Below the pieces are notes generated by a model. The model saw only the letters and a list, made by a program, of their open reading frames with translations, made no database searches and had not been told where the DNA came from. Below, in pieces: positions 35,677 through 43,180 of a stretch of 64,000 bases of DNA; within the stretch, counting starts at the first letter, position 1, and each line of letters starts with the position of its first letter. The position numbers and the translations under genes were made by a program. Source of the DNA: Microbacterium hydrocarbonoxydans (GTDB lineage Bacteria; Actinomycetota; Actinomycetes; Actinomycetales; Microbacteriaceae). The stretch covers positions 1 through 64,000 of the forward strand of contig NZ_JAAKXW010000002.1 in NCBI RefSeq assembly GCF_011752045.1, written 5' to 3'.

Positions 35677-36899
35677 CACAGCTCCATGACGAGAACAGAG
35701 TCGCCGATCGAGACCTCGTCGGTCTCGGCGGGGACGATGGCGTACGCGGTCGCGGCCCCGAGGCCGACCGACAGGTGGGAGCCGGAGCCGCCGCGGGTGG
35801 CGGGCTGCACCCGGCCGTCGGCGTCGATCACGGCGGGGAGGTACTGGCGGCGTCCCGGCGGCGTGCGCCAGGCGGCGCCGGCCGGGAATGTGCGGATCGG
35901 GCGGTGGATGCCGGTGCGGCCCTGCATCCGCAGCAGCGCAGGGCGCACGAACGCTTCGAAGGACACCGCCGCGCTCACCGGGTTGCCCGGCAGCCCGAAC
36001 AGCAGCATCCCCTCGGCCGTCACGCCGAAGCCCTGCGGCTTGCCCGGCTGCATGGCCACCTTGACGAAGTCCATCGCGTCGCCGAGGCTCTGCCGCACGG
36101 CCTCGTAGGCGCCGGCGCTGACCCCGCCGGAGAAGATCACAGCGTCGGCGCCGAGAGCGGCGGCGCGCGCTGCGGCCTCTGCGGGGCCGTTCCCCTCGTC
36201 GTCGACGACCTCGCGGAACAGGATCTCGGCACCGGCCTCGACGGCGAGCCCCGCGAGCAGGATGCCGTTGGACTCCGGGATCCGGCCGCGCGAGAGCGGC
36301 TCCCCCGGGGCGACGAGCTCGGATCCCGTCGACACGACGGCGACGCGCGGGCGCCGTGCGACCTCGACGGCGGCGAGGCCGACCGAGGCGAGGGCCGAGA
36401 GCTGCCGAGCGCCGAGGAGCACCCCCGGTTCGAGCACCGTCGCCCCGGCGGCCGCGTCGAAGCCGGCGGCGCGGACGTGCGCTCCCTCGGCCCGGGGCGC
36501 CTGCATCACGACGGCCGTCTCCAGCGAGTCGGCGAGCCCGCCGGCGGTGTCCTCGAACGGCACGACCGTGTCGGCATCCGTCGGCACCGGCGCCCCCGTC
36601 ATGATGCGGGCTGCCGTGCCGGGCTCGAGCCGCGGGTCGGCCCCGCTGCCGGCCGGCACGTCGGCGATGACCCGCAGCGTCACCGGGCTGGTGACGGATG
36701 CCGTCGCCACGTCGGCGAAGCGCACGGCGAAGCCGTCCATGGCGGAGTTGTCGAAGGCGGGCACCGGGTTCAGGGCGCGGGCGGCCGCGGCGAGGGTGAA
36801 GCCGGTCGCCTCGGCGAGCGGCCGCACCTCGGCCGGGAGGGCGCGCACCTGCGCGAGCACGGCCTCGAGCTGCTCCTCGACGGTTCTCAGTCCGCTCAT
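35676..36899 (-). CDS. moeA: Molybdopterin molybdenumtransferase MoeA
   Basis: This 407-residue enzyme inserts molybdate into adenylated molybdopterin. Family markers are PAFDNSAMDGFAV, GTAARIMTGAPVP, VVSTGSELVAPGE, FSGGVSAGAYE, and LPGNPVSAAVSFE before the C-terminal beta domain. ATG 36899 overlaps the moeB stop as ATGA. Length is normal and no fused MogA domain is present. Confidence 0.95.
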   Translation of the reverse strand: MSGLRTVEEQLEAVLAQVRALPAEVRPLAEATGFTLAAAARALNPVPAFDNSAMDGFAVRFADVATASVTSPVTLRVIADVPAGSGADPRLEPGTAARIMTGAPVPTDADTVVPFEDTAGGLADSLETAVVMQAPRAEGAHVRAAGFDAAAGATVLEPGVLLGARQLSALASVGLAAVEVARRPRVAVVSTGSELVAPGEPLSRGRIPESNGILLAGLAVEAGAEILFREVVDDEGNGPAEAAARAAALGADAVIFSGGVSAGAYEAVRQSLGDAMDFVKVAMQPGKPQGFGVTAEGMLLFGLPGNPVSAAVSFEAFVRPALLRMQGRTGIHRPIRTFPAGAAWRTPPGRRQYLPAVIDADGRVQPATRGGSGSHLSVGLGAATAYAIVPAETDEVSIGDSVLVMEL

Positions 36900-38005
36900 C
36901 GCGCGTTCCATTCGCTCATGCCGCCGGTGAGGACGACGGCATCCGCTCCCTCGGTCCGCAGGGCGATCGCCGCACGCCGGGCGCGGGCGCCGACCGCGCA
37001 CACGACCACGATCCGCTCGGGTCCCGCGAGCGCGGCGGGGTCGCTCAGGACCTGCGCGAGCGGGACGTGCCGGGCGCCCGGGATCATGCCGCCGGCGACC
37101 TCCGAGTCCTCACGGACGTCGAGCACGACGGCTCCGGCGACGATCTCGGCGTCGAGGGCGGCGACCGCGACGTGCGGGGGCTCTGGCGCAGGGGCCGTGG
37201 TGTTCTCCGGGGCCGGGGCCGTGGACTCGACGGGAGCGGATGCCGGACGCAGCGGCACCTCGCTCATCTTCCCGCGCAGGGCGTCGATGAGCAGCACCCG
37301 GCCGAGCAGCGGTTCGCCGATCCCGGCGACGAGTTTGATCGCCTCCATCGCGAGGACGGAGCCGACCTGGAGGCACAGCGCGCCGAGCACGCCGACCGCG
37401 GCGCAGGTCGGCAGTTCGCCCACCTGCCCCGGCGGGTAGAGATCGCTGAGCACCACCGGCGCGGCACCGGCCGGCGGGCGCGACCAGAACACGGTGACCT
37501 GGGCGGCGAACTCCTGCACGACGCCCCAGACGAGAGGGATGCCGAGGCGCTCGGTCGCCGCGGCGACGACGGAGCGGGTCTCGAACGTGTCGGAGCCGTC
37601 GATCACGAGGTCGGCGTCCGCGAGGAGCTCTTCGGCGTTCTCCGCCGTGAGGCGTTCGCGCACCGCGCGCACGGTCGTCTCCGGCGAGAGGTCTGCCGCC
37701 GCGCGCACGGCGCTGTCGACCTTGGGAGCGCCGACGTCGGCGAGGCGGTGAAGCACCTGGCGCTGCAGGTTGGAGAGCTCGACGTCGTCGTCGTCGATGA
37801 CGGTCAGAGTGCCGACGCCCGCGGCGGCGAGCGCCAGCACGACGGGCGAGCCGAGGCCCCCGGCGCCGAGCACGGCGACGTGTGCGGCGCGCAGCCGGCG
37901 CTGGCCGATTTCGCCGAGGTCGGCCAGCACGAGGTGCCGCGCGGTGCGCGCGGCCTCGTCGGCGCTGAGCGCGGCGACGGGCTCGACCAGAGGGGGCAGG
38001 GGCAT
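36896..38005 (-). CDS. moeB: MoeB/ThiF-type adenylyltransferase with rhodanese domain
   Basis: This 369-residue two-domain protein has an E1-like adenylation domain (residues about 1-250, ATP loop VLGAGGLGSPV, then SNLQRQVLH) and a C-terminal rhodanese domain with the Cys loop VVVCAVGARARR, joined by a Pro/Ala linker. It activates the MoaD C-terminus, and the rhodanese part can deliver the sulphur. The usual CxxC zinc pairs of E. coli MoeB are not apparent. It is the first gene of the operon moeB, moeA, moaC, mobA, DUF6457, moaD. Confidence 0.92.
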   Translation of the reverse strand: MPLPPLVEPVAALSADEAARTARHLVLADLGEIGQRRLRAAHVAVLGAGGLGSPVVLALAAAGVGTLTVIDDDDVELSNLQRQVLHRLADVGAPKVDSAVRAAADLSPETTVRAVRERLTAENAEELLADADLVIDGSDTFETRSVVAAATERLGIPLVWGVVQEFAAQVTVFWSRPPAGAAPVVLSDLYPPGQVGELPTCAAVGVLGALCLQVGSVLAMEAIKLVAGIGEPLLGRVLLIDALRGKMSEVPLRPASAPVESTAPAPENTTAPAPEPPHVAVAALDAEIVAGAVVLDVREDSEVAGGMIPGARHVPLAQVLSDPAALAGPERIVVVCAVGARARRAAIALRTEGADAVVLTGGMSEWNAR

Positions 38006-38055
38006 GCGCTCAGGGTATCGCGGGTGGCGGTGCGGCATCCTCGTCCGCGTCATCC

Positions 38056-38137
38056 GCCGAGACCCCCGGCTCTCGCCGACACCCCGTGCTTCCGGCATCC
38101 GCAACCTGGGGTCTCGGCGACAGGGCGGGGTCTCGGC
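38056..38137. repeat. Large inverted repeat between molybdenum operons
   Basis: Arms 38056-38085 and 38108-38137 are both 30 nt. The outer 11 bp (GCCGAGACCCC) are perfect, the middle 7 are unpaired, and the inner 12 match at 11. The loop is 22 nt. GGGGTCTCGGC also occurs twice as a direct repeat in the right arm. It lies between divergent moeB and the HTH-TOBE gene. Confidence 0.7.
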
Positions 38138-38215
38138 ATTCGTGGTGCTCTCGCGGACGCGGGGATTCAGGAGCATGTCTTCCGCAGATGCGGAGTTCTG
38201 CCCTACCCTCTTCAG

Positions 38216-38605
38216 GTGAGCACCTACCGCATCGCCGAGGCCGCGCGACTGCTCGGGGTCAGTGACGACACCGTCCGCCGCTGGATCGACCAGGGCGCGC
38301 TGCCCGTGACCGGCGACAGCCCGGCCCGCATCCCCGGCGACGCGCTGGCCCGGCACGCCGTCGCCCTGGCGGAGGCTCCGGACGACCCGACCGACCGCCT
38401 CACCAGCGCCCGCAACCGCTTCACCGGCCTCGTCACGCGCGTGCAGGTCGACGGCGTGATGGCGCAGGTCGACATCCAGTCCGGTCCGCATCGGTTCGTG
38501 TCGCTGCTCTCCGCCGAGGCCGTGCGCGAGCTCGCCCTCGAACCCGGCTCCCTCGCCGTGGCCGTGGTCAAGGCCACGACCGTGATCGTGGAGACGCCGG
38601 CATGA
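38216..38605 (+). CDS. HTH and TOBE (molbindin) domain protein
   Basis: This 129-residue protein has an excisionase/MerR-like helix-turn-helix (YRIAEAARLLGVSDDTVRRW) followed by one TOBE/Mop domain beginning SARNRFTGLVTRVQVDG, the molybdate-binding SARN motif. It starts at GTG 38216 and overlaps modA as ATGA. It may act as a molybdate-responsive regulator of both divergent operons and supply the TOBE function missing from ModC (inference). Such proteins are common upstream of actinobacterial modA. Confidence 0.88.
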   Translation: MSTYRIAEAARLLGVSDDTVRRWIDQGALPVTGDSPARIPGDALARHAVALAEAPDDPTDRLTSARNRFTGLVTRVQVDGVMAQVDIQSGPHRFVSLLSAEAVRELALEPGSLAVAVVKATTVIVETPA

Positions 38606-39366
38606 GGCGCGTCCGCGGGGTCGCAGGACTCCTCACTGCAGCTCTCCTCCTCGCGGGATGCTCGGGCGCCCCGGCATCCGCCCCGTCGCCGGCGGCCGAC
38701 GGGCTCACCGGCGAGGTCACCATCTTCGCCGCCGCCTCGCTGAGCGGCTCCTTCGACGAGATCGCCGAGGCCTTCGCCGCCGAGCATCCGGGCGTCACCG
38801 TGAAGCCGATCGTGTACGACGGCTCCAGCATCCTCGTCACCCAGCTCACCGAGGGCGCGCGAGCCGATGTGCTCGCCACCGCCGATGAGCGCACAATGCG
38901 GATGCTGGTGGACGCGGGACTGGCATCGGATCCGCAGGTGTTCGCCACCAACACGCTCGTCGTCGCGGTCCCGGCAGGCAATCCGGGCGACGTCCGCTCC
39001 CTGGCCGACCTCGCCGATGCCACCACCGTGCTGTGCGCCCCCGAGGTGCCCTGCGGCGCAGCGTCGCAGCGGCTCCTCGACGCGGCCGGCGTGGCCGTCC
39101 AGGCGGCCAGTCAGGAGCAGAACGTCTCGGGCGTGCTGCAGAAGATCACCGCGGGCGAGGCGGATGCCGGGCTCGTCTACGCCACCGACGTGATCGGCGA
39201 CGAGGACGTGGAGAGCTTCGCCCCGGAGGGCGCCGCCGACGTCGTGAACCACTATCCGATCGTCGCGCTCGACGGCGCGAACGCGGCCGGCGAGGCGTTC
39301 GCCGCGTTCGTGCTCGGCCCGGCCGGCCGGAGCATCCTCGCCGCTCACGGGTTCGGTGCGCCGTGA
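38602..39366 (+). CDS. modA: Molybdate-binding lipoprotein ModA
   Basis: This 254-residue extracellular molybdate receptor has a signal peptide with lipobox LLLAGC (Cys20). VTIFAAASLSGSFDEIA is the ModA N-terminal signature with the oxyanion-binding Ser residues, and ATADERTM and GLVYATDV lie in the second lobe. ATG 38602 overlaps the preceding stop. It delivers molybdate to ModBC. Confidence 0.94.
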   Translation: MRRVRGVAGLLTAALLLAGCSGAPASAPSPAADGLTGEVTIFAAASLSGSFDEIAEAFAAEHPGVTVKPIVYDGSSILVTQLTEGARADVLATADERTMRMLVDAGLASDPQVFATNTLVVAVPAGNPGDVRSLADLADATTVLCAPEVPCGAASQRLLDAAGVAVQAASQEQNVSGVLQKITAGEADAGLVYATDVIGDEDVESFAPEGAADVVNHYPIVALDGANAAGEAFAAFVLGPAGRSILAAHGFGAP

Positions 39367-39375
39367 GCGGCATCC

Positions 39376-39436
39376 GCTCCCGTCGCACTTCGTGCCGATC
39401 CTCGGGCTCTCCATCCACACGAACTGCGACCGGAGC
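39376..39436. repeat. Dispersed hairpin repeat, copy 1
   Basis: GCTCCCGTCGCACTTCGTG (39376-39394) pairs with CACGAACTGCGACCGGAGC (39418-39436), 17 of 19 bases. It lies in the modA-modB gap. The core TCGCACTTCG/CGAACTGCGA with its central C-C mismatch recurs at 44857-44914. Confidence 0.65.
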
Positions 39437-39453
39437 AGCGAAGAGGGCCCGTC

Positions 39454-40263
39454 ATGCGGCGGGCTGACACCGGCGCGGGCACGCCCTTCCTGCTCATCGC
39501 CCCGGCCGTGCTCGGGGTGGCGCTGCTGGTGCTGCCGCTGATCGCGCTGCTCACCCGGGCCTCCTGGAGCACCTTCTGGCAGGACATCACGTCGAAAGCC
39601 GCGCTCGACGCCCTCGGGCTCTCGCTCAGCACGGGGCTCGCCGCCACTGCGCTGTGCGTCGTGCTCGGCCTCCCGCTCGCCCTGCTGATCGCCCGCGCCG
39701 GCGAGCGGACCTCGGCGCTGCTGCGCGCCCTGGTCGCGGTGCCGCTGGTGCTGCCGCCGATGGTCGGCGGCGTCGCGCTGCTGTTCCTCTTCGGCCGCAC
39801 GAGCCCGGCGGGGCGCCTGATCGCCGACTGGTTCGGCACCGGACTCCCGTTCACCCCCGGCGCCGTCGTGATCGCGCAGGCGTTCGTCGCCCTCCCCTTC
39901 CTCGTGCTCGCGGTGGAGGGCACGATCCGCAGCACCGGCAGCCGCTACGAGCGCACCGCGGCCACCCTCGGCGCGGGGCCGGCCACCGTGCTGTGGCGCG
40001 TGACGCTGCCCCTCGCCGCCCCCGGCATCGTCGTCGGGGTGATCCTCTGCTTCGCCCGCGCGATCGGGGAGTTCGGCGCCACCGCCCTCTTCGCCGGCAA
40101 CGCCCCCGGCGTCACCCAGACGATGCCGCTCGCGATCTACTCCGTGTTCAACGGCGCGGGCGCCGGGCGGGAGACGGCTGTGGCGCTGTCGATCCTGCTG
40201 CTCGTCACCGCGGTCGTCGTCCTCCTGCTCGTCCGCGCCTGGCGCCCCGGGGCCCTGCGATGA
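39454..40263 (+). CDS. modB: Molybdate ABC transporter permease ModB
   Basis: This 269-residue permease has five to six membrane spans. The ATPase-docking loop is YERTAATLGAGPATVLWRV, and the signature FARAIGEFGATALFAGN is characteristic of ModB/CysT permeases. It starts 87 nt after modA, the gap being filled by the hairpin repeat, and its stop overlaps modC as ATGA. Confidence 0.94.
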   Translation: MRRADTGAGTPFLLIAPAVLGVALLVLPLIALLTRASWSTFWQDITSKAALDALGLSLSTGLAATALCVVLGLPLALLIARAGERTSALLRALVAVPLVLPPMVGGVALLFLFGRTSPAGRLIADWFGTGLPFTPGAVVIAQAFVALPFLVLAVEGTIRSTGSRYERTAATLGAGPATVLWRVTLPLAAPGIVVGVILCFARAIGEFGATALFAGNAPGVTQTMPLAIYSVFNGAGAGRETAVALSILLLVTAVVVLLLVRAWRPGALR

Positions 40264-40970
40264 GCGCGTCCCTCGACGCGCGGGTGGTGGTGGCGCGCGC
40301 CGGTCTCGACGCGTCGCTGCGGGTGGCTCCGGGCGAGGTCGTCGCGATCATGGGGCCGAGCGGCGCAGGCAAGAGCACGCTCGTCGAGGCCCTCGCGGGA
40401 CTGGTGCGGCTCGACGAGGGGCGCATCTCCCTGGACGGCGAGACCGTGGCCGGCGACGGCATGCACGTCTCCCCCTCGCGCCGCGCCATCGGGCTGCTCG
40501 GGCAGGACGCCCTGCTGTTCCCGCACATGACCGCGGCCGGCAACATCGCCTTCGCGGCGCACGCGAACGGGATGTCCCGCACGGAGTCGCGGGAGCTCGC
40601 GACGGAGTGGATGGCGCGCATCGGCCTGAACGGCCTCGGCGCGCGCCGCCCCGACCAGCTCTCCGGCGGGCAGCGTCAGCGCGTCGCCCTGGCCAGGGCA
40701 CTCGCCGCGCGACCTCGGATGCTGCTGCTGGACGAGCCGTTCACCTCTCTCGACGTCGAGGCCGCCGCGCAGCTGCGCCAGGTCGTCCAGGAGCAGAGGC
40801 AGGACACCACGACGATCCTGGTCTCGCACGGCATCCTCGACGCGCAGGCTCTCGCCGGGCGCCTCGTGATCCTCGAGGCCGGGAGGATCGTGCAGGATGC
40901 CGCCGTCGACGAGGTGCTCGCTGATCCGGCGACCTCGTTCGCGGCGGCCGTGGCGGCGTCGGCCCGCTGA
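40260..40970 (+). CDS. modC: Molybdate ABC transporter ATPase ModC, lacking the TOBE domain
   Basis: This 236-residue ATPase has Walker A GPSGAGKST, Q-loop LLGQDALLFPH, ABC signature LSGGQRQRVALARAL, Walker B MLLLDEP and switch His in VSHG. It ends right after the nucleotide-binding fold, about 110-120 residues shorter than classic ModC, which carries TOBE/Mop domains. The HTH-TOBE protein two genes upstream may supply that function separately. It overlaps modB as ATGA. Confidence 0.93.
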   Translation: MSASLDARVVVARAGLDASLRVAPGEVVAIMGPSGAGKSTLVEALAGLVRLDEGRISLDGETVAGDGMHVSPSRRAIGLLGQDALLFPHMTAAGNIAFAAHANGMSRTESRELATEWMARIGLNGLGARRPDQLSGGQRQRVALARALAARPRMLLLDEPFTSLDVEAAAQLRQVVQEQRQDTTTILVSHGILDAQALAGRLVILEAGRIVQDAAVDEVLADPATSFAAAVAASAR

Positions 40971-41121
40971 GGCACTCGCGACGGCGCGATCGCGGCGGCT
41001 GGTGCGCGGCGCGTGGGGCGGACTGCGCCTGGATGCGGCGTCTGGTGCGTGCTGAGGTCGCCACCGCGTCCCCCAGGCGGCACTGGCGCGCACCTCGATC
41101 GAAGGGCCGACTTTCATCAGG

Positions 41122-41426
41122 CATCCTGGTGCGCCCTGCTGCCGCCTCCGCAGCACTCGGACGACCACAACGCGCACTCGCCCACACGGAGCACCCCCGG
41201 CGTGCATCCAGGTGCGCCCTGCTGCCGCCTCCACAGCACTCGGACGACCACAACGCGCACTTCGCCCACACGAAGCACCCCCGGCGTGCATCCAGGTGCG
41301 CCCTGCTGCCGCCTCCACAGCACTCAGGCGACCACAACGCGCACTTCGCCCACACGAAGCACCCCCGGCGTGCATCCAGGTGCGCCTTCATGCCGGGTCC
41401 GCTCCGCCCACCCGACCACAACGCGC
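41122..41426. repeat. 84-bp tandem repeat array
   Basis: Units begin at 41122, 41205, 41289 and 41373 with the sequence CATCC(A/T)GGTGCGCC. They are 83, 84 and 84 bp, and the fourth is degenerate. Units 2 and 3 differ at about two positions. Each holds CTTCG-N6-CGAAG and a GTGCGC/GCGCAC pair, so each could fold as a hairpin. Confidence 0.85.
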
Positions 41427-41482
41427 ACCCGCGGACGAGCACCCGCGGACGAGCACCCGCGGACGAGCACCCGCGGACGTGC
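41427..41482. repeat. 14-bp tandem repeat, four units
   Basis: ACCCGCGGACGAGC repeats at 41427, 41441, 41455 and 41469, the last ending CGTGC. It directly follows the 84-bp array and has CCGCGG centres. Confidence 0.85.
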
Positions 41483-41530
41483 ATCCGGATGCCGGCGCCG
41501 GGCATGCCGGCCCCGTCAGCACGGTGAGCT

Positions 41531-43180
41531 TCAGAGAGTCCGGCCGGCCTCGATCCGGACGACGCGGTCGACCGTCCCGGCCGGCGGGTCCACGTGCGAG
41601 ATGAGCAGCACGGAGCGGGCGCCCGCGGCCTGCAGGAGATCGCGCAGCAGCGCGTCGGAGGCGCCGGGGTCGACGCCGGCCGTCGGCTCGTCGAGCACGA
41701 GCACCGGGAACCCGCGCAGCAGCGCCCGGGCGAGCGCGAGCCGCTGGGCCTGTCCTCCGGAGACGAGCCCGCCGCGATCTCCGACGCGGGCGTCGAGTCC
41801 GCCGCGCTCTCGCGTCCAGTCGCTGAGGCCGACGCGGTCGAGGACGTCGAGCAGTTCGGCATCCGTCGCCGTGTCCCGGGCGAAGAGCAGGTTCTGCCGG
41901 ATGTCCTCGTCGAAGAGCTGCGGGGTCTGCTCGCACAGGCCGATGGTGCGGCGGAGGGCCGGACCCGACAGCTCCCCGGCATCCATGCCGTCGAGGGAAT
42001 ACTCGCCCTCCGCACGCAGGAAGCCCACGAGCACAGCGGCCAGAGAGCTCTTGCCGGCACCGCTCGGCCCGGAGACGAGCACGCGCTCCCCTGGCCGCAG
42101 ATCGAGGTCGACCCCGCGCAGCGCCGGGGTTCCGCCCGGCCAGGCCGCCCGCACGCCGCGCAGCCGCATGACGGGTGCGCGATCGAACTCGACCTCGGCG
42201 CCGTCATCCGCGCGCAGCTCGTCAGGCATCGCCGCCGGCAGGACGTCGACGATGCGATCGGCGCCGGATCGGACGCTGCGCCAGGATGCCGCGGCCACGG
42301 GCACCGCGCCGAAGATCTCGAACACGACCATCGGCACGAGCACCACGACGGCCAGCCAGGGACCGTCGATCCCGCCGGTCGCCAGACCCGGTGCCGCGGC
42401 GGCGAGCGCCCACGCCGATGCCGCCCCGGCGGCGAACGACACCACGCCGGCGGCGATGGCCTGCGCGAGGGAGGCGCGGCCCACGGCGCGCCGGAGCGCT
42501 GCATCCGCTGCGTCGATTCGCGACCTCGCCTGCGGCTCCGCTCCGTAGGCGAGCAGCACGTCGAGGCTGCCGAGATAGTCGACGAGGGCGGCCGAGAGGT
42601 CGGCGCGCCGGGAGGACACCGCCGCCTCCGCGCGTGACCCGAACAGCCAGCCGAGACCGACGGCTGCGGCGGCGGCGATGAGGAGGCAGGCAGCGAGGGC
42701 GAGCGCGGCCGGCGGCGCCACGATCGCGACGAAGACCACGGCGCCGACGGCGACGAGCCCCGCGACGGCGAGCGGCTGCACCACTCGCAGCGGCAGGTTC
42801 TGCAGATTCTCGACGTCATCCACGAGCGCCGAGAGCACCCGCCCGTGATCGGTGCGGCCGAGCCCGGCCGGCGAGAGCGGGATCAGCCGGCGCACCATGT
42901 CCGACCGGGTGCGCGCGAGCTGACGGAGGGCCGCATCGTGACCGGTGAGGCGCTCGAGGTAGCGGGTGACGGCACGGGTGACGGCGAAGAAGCGCACGCC
43001 GACCACCGCGATCGACAGCGGCACCAGCGAGTCGACGATCGAGGCGCTGACGATCAGCCAGCCGCTCACCGCGAGCAGGCTCACCGCGGCACCCGCGGAG
43101 ACGACGCCCCAGAGGAGTCCCGGGAGGAATCGGCGCAGCGGCGGCTGCGCCAGACGGAGCACGTCGGCGCGGCGGGTCAT
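41531..43180 (-). CDS. cydC: Thiol reductant ABC exporter CydC
   Basis: This 549-residue half-transporter has six spans (residues about 18-290) and an ATPase domain with Walker A GPSGAGKSS, signature VSGGQAQRLALARAL, Walker B VLVLDEP and His in ISHVD. With CydD it exports glutathione/cysteine-type reductants needed to assemble cytochrome bd. ATG 43180 overlaps the cydD stop as ATGA, so the two subunits are coupled. It is the last gene of the cyd operon. Confidence 0.92.
   Translation of the reverse strand: MTRRADVLRLAQPPLRRFLPGLLWGVVSAGAAVSLLAVSGWLIVSASIVDSLVPLSIAVVGVRFFAVTRAVTRYLERLTGHDAALRQLARTRSDMVRRLIPLSPAGLGRTDHGRVLSALVDDVENLQNLPLRVVQPLAVAGLVAVGAVVFVAIVAPPAALALAACLLIAAAAAVGLGWLFGSRAEAAVSSRRADLSAALVDYLGSLDVLLAYGAEPQARSRIDAADAALRRAVGRASLAQAIAAGVVSFAAGAASAWALAAAAPGLATGGIDGPWLAVVVLVPMVVFEIFGAVPVAAASWRSVRSGADRIVDVLPAAMPDELRADDGAEVEFDRAPVMRLRGVRAAWPGGTPALRGVDLDLRPGERVLVSGPSGAGKSSLAAVLVGFLRAEGEYSLDGMDAGELSGPALRRTIGLCEQTPQLFDEDIRQNLLFARDTATDAELLDVLDRVGLSDWTRERGGLDARVGDRGGLVSGGQAQRLALARALLRGFPVLVLDEPTAGVDPGASDALLRDLLQAAGARSVLLISHVDPPAGTVDRVVRIEAGRTL

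Larger units (their letters stand above)
40971..41530. other. 560-bp gene-free stretch between convergent modC and cydC
   Basis: It holds three and a half 84-bp tandem units (41122-41426) and four 14-bp units (41427-41482). No coding signal was seen: frames through the repeats lack ribosome sites and shift at the 83-bp first unit. Confidence 0.7.

Noticed and set aside
38602..40970. ModC as a truncated pseudogene
   Set aside because: All ATPase motifs are intact and the stop is followed by no recognisable TOBE remnant, so a naturally short form with a separate TOBE protein is more likely.
41122..41482. Tandem repeats as a CRISPR array
   Set aside because: Units are directly adjacent with no unique spacers, and no cas gene is present.
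41013..42548. Open plus-strand frame across the tandem repeats
   Set aside because: The first repeat unit is 83 bp and would shift the frame, there is no ribosome site, and the rest is antisense to cydC.
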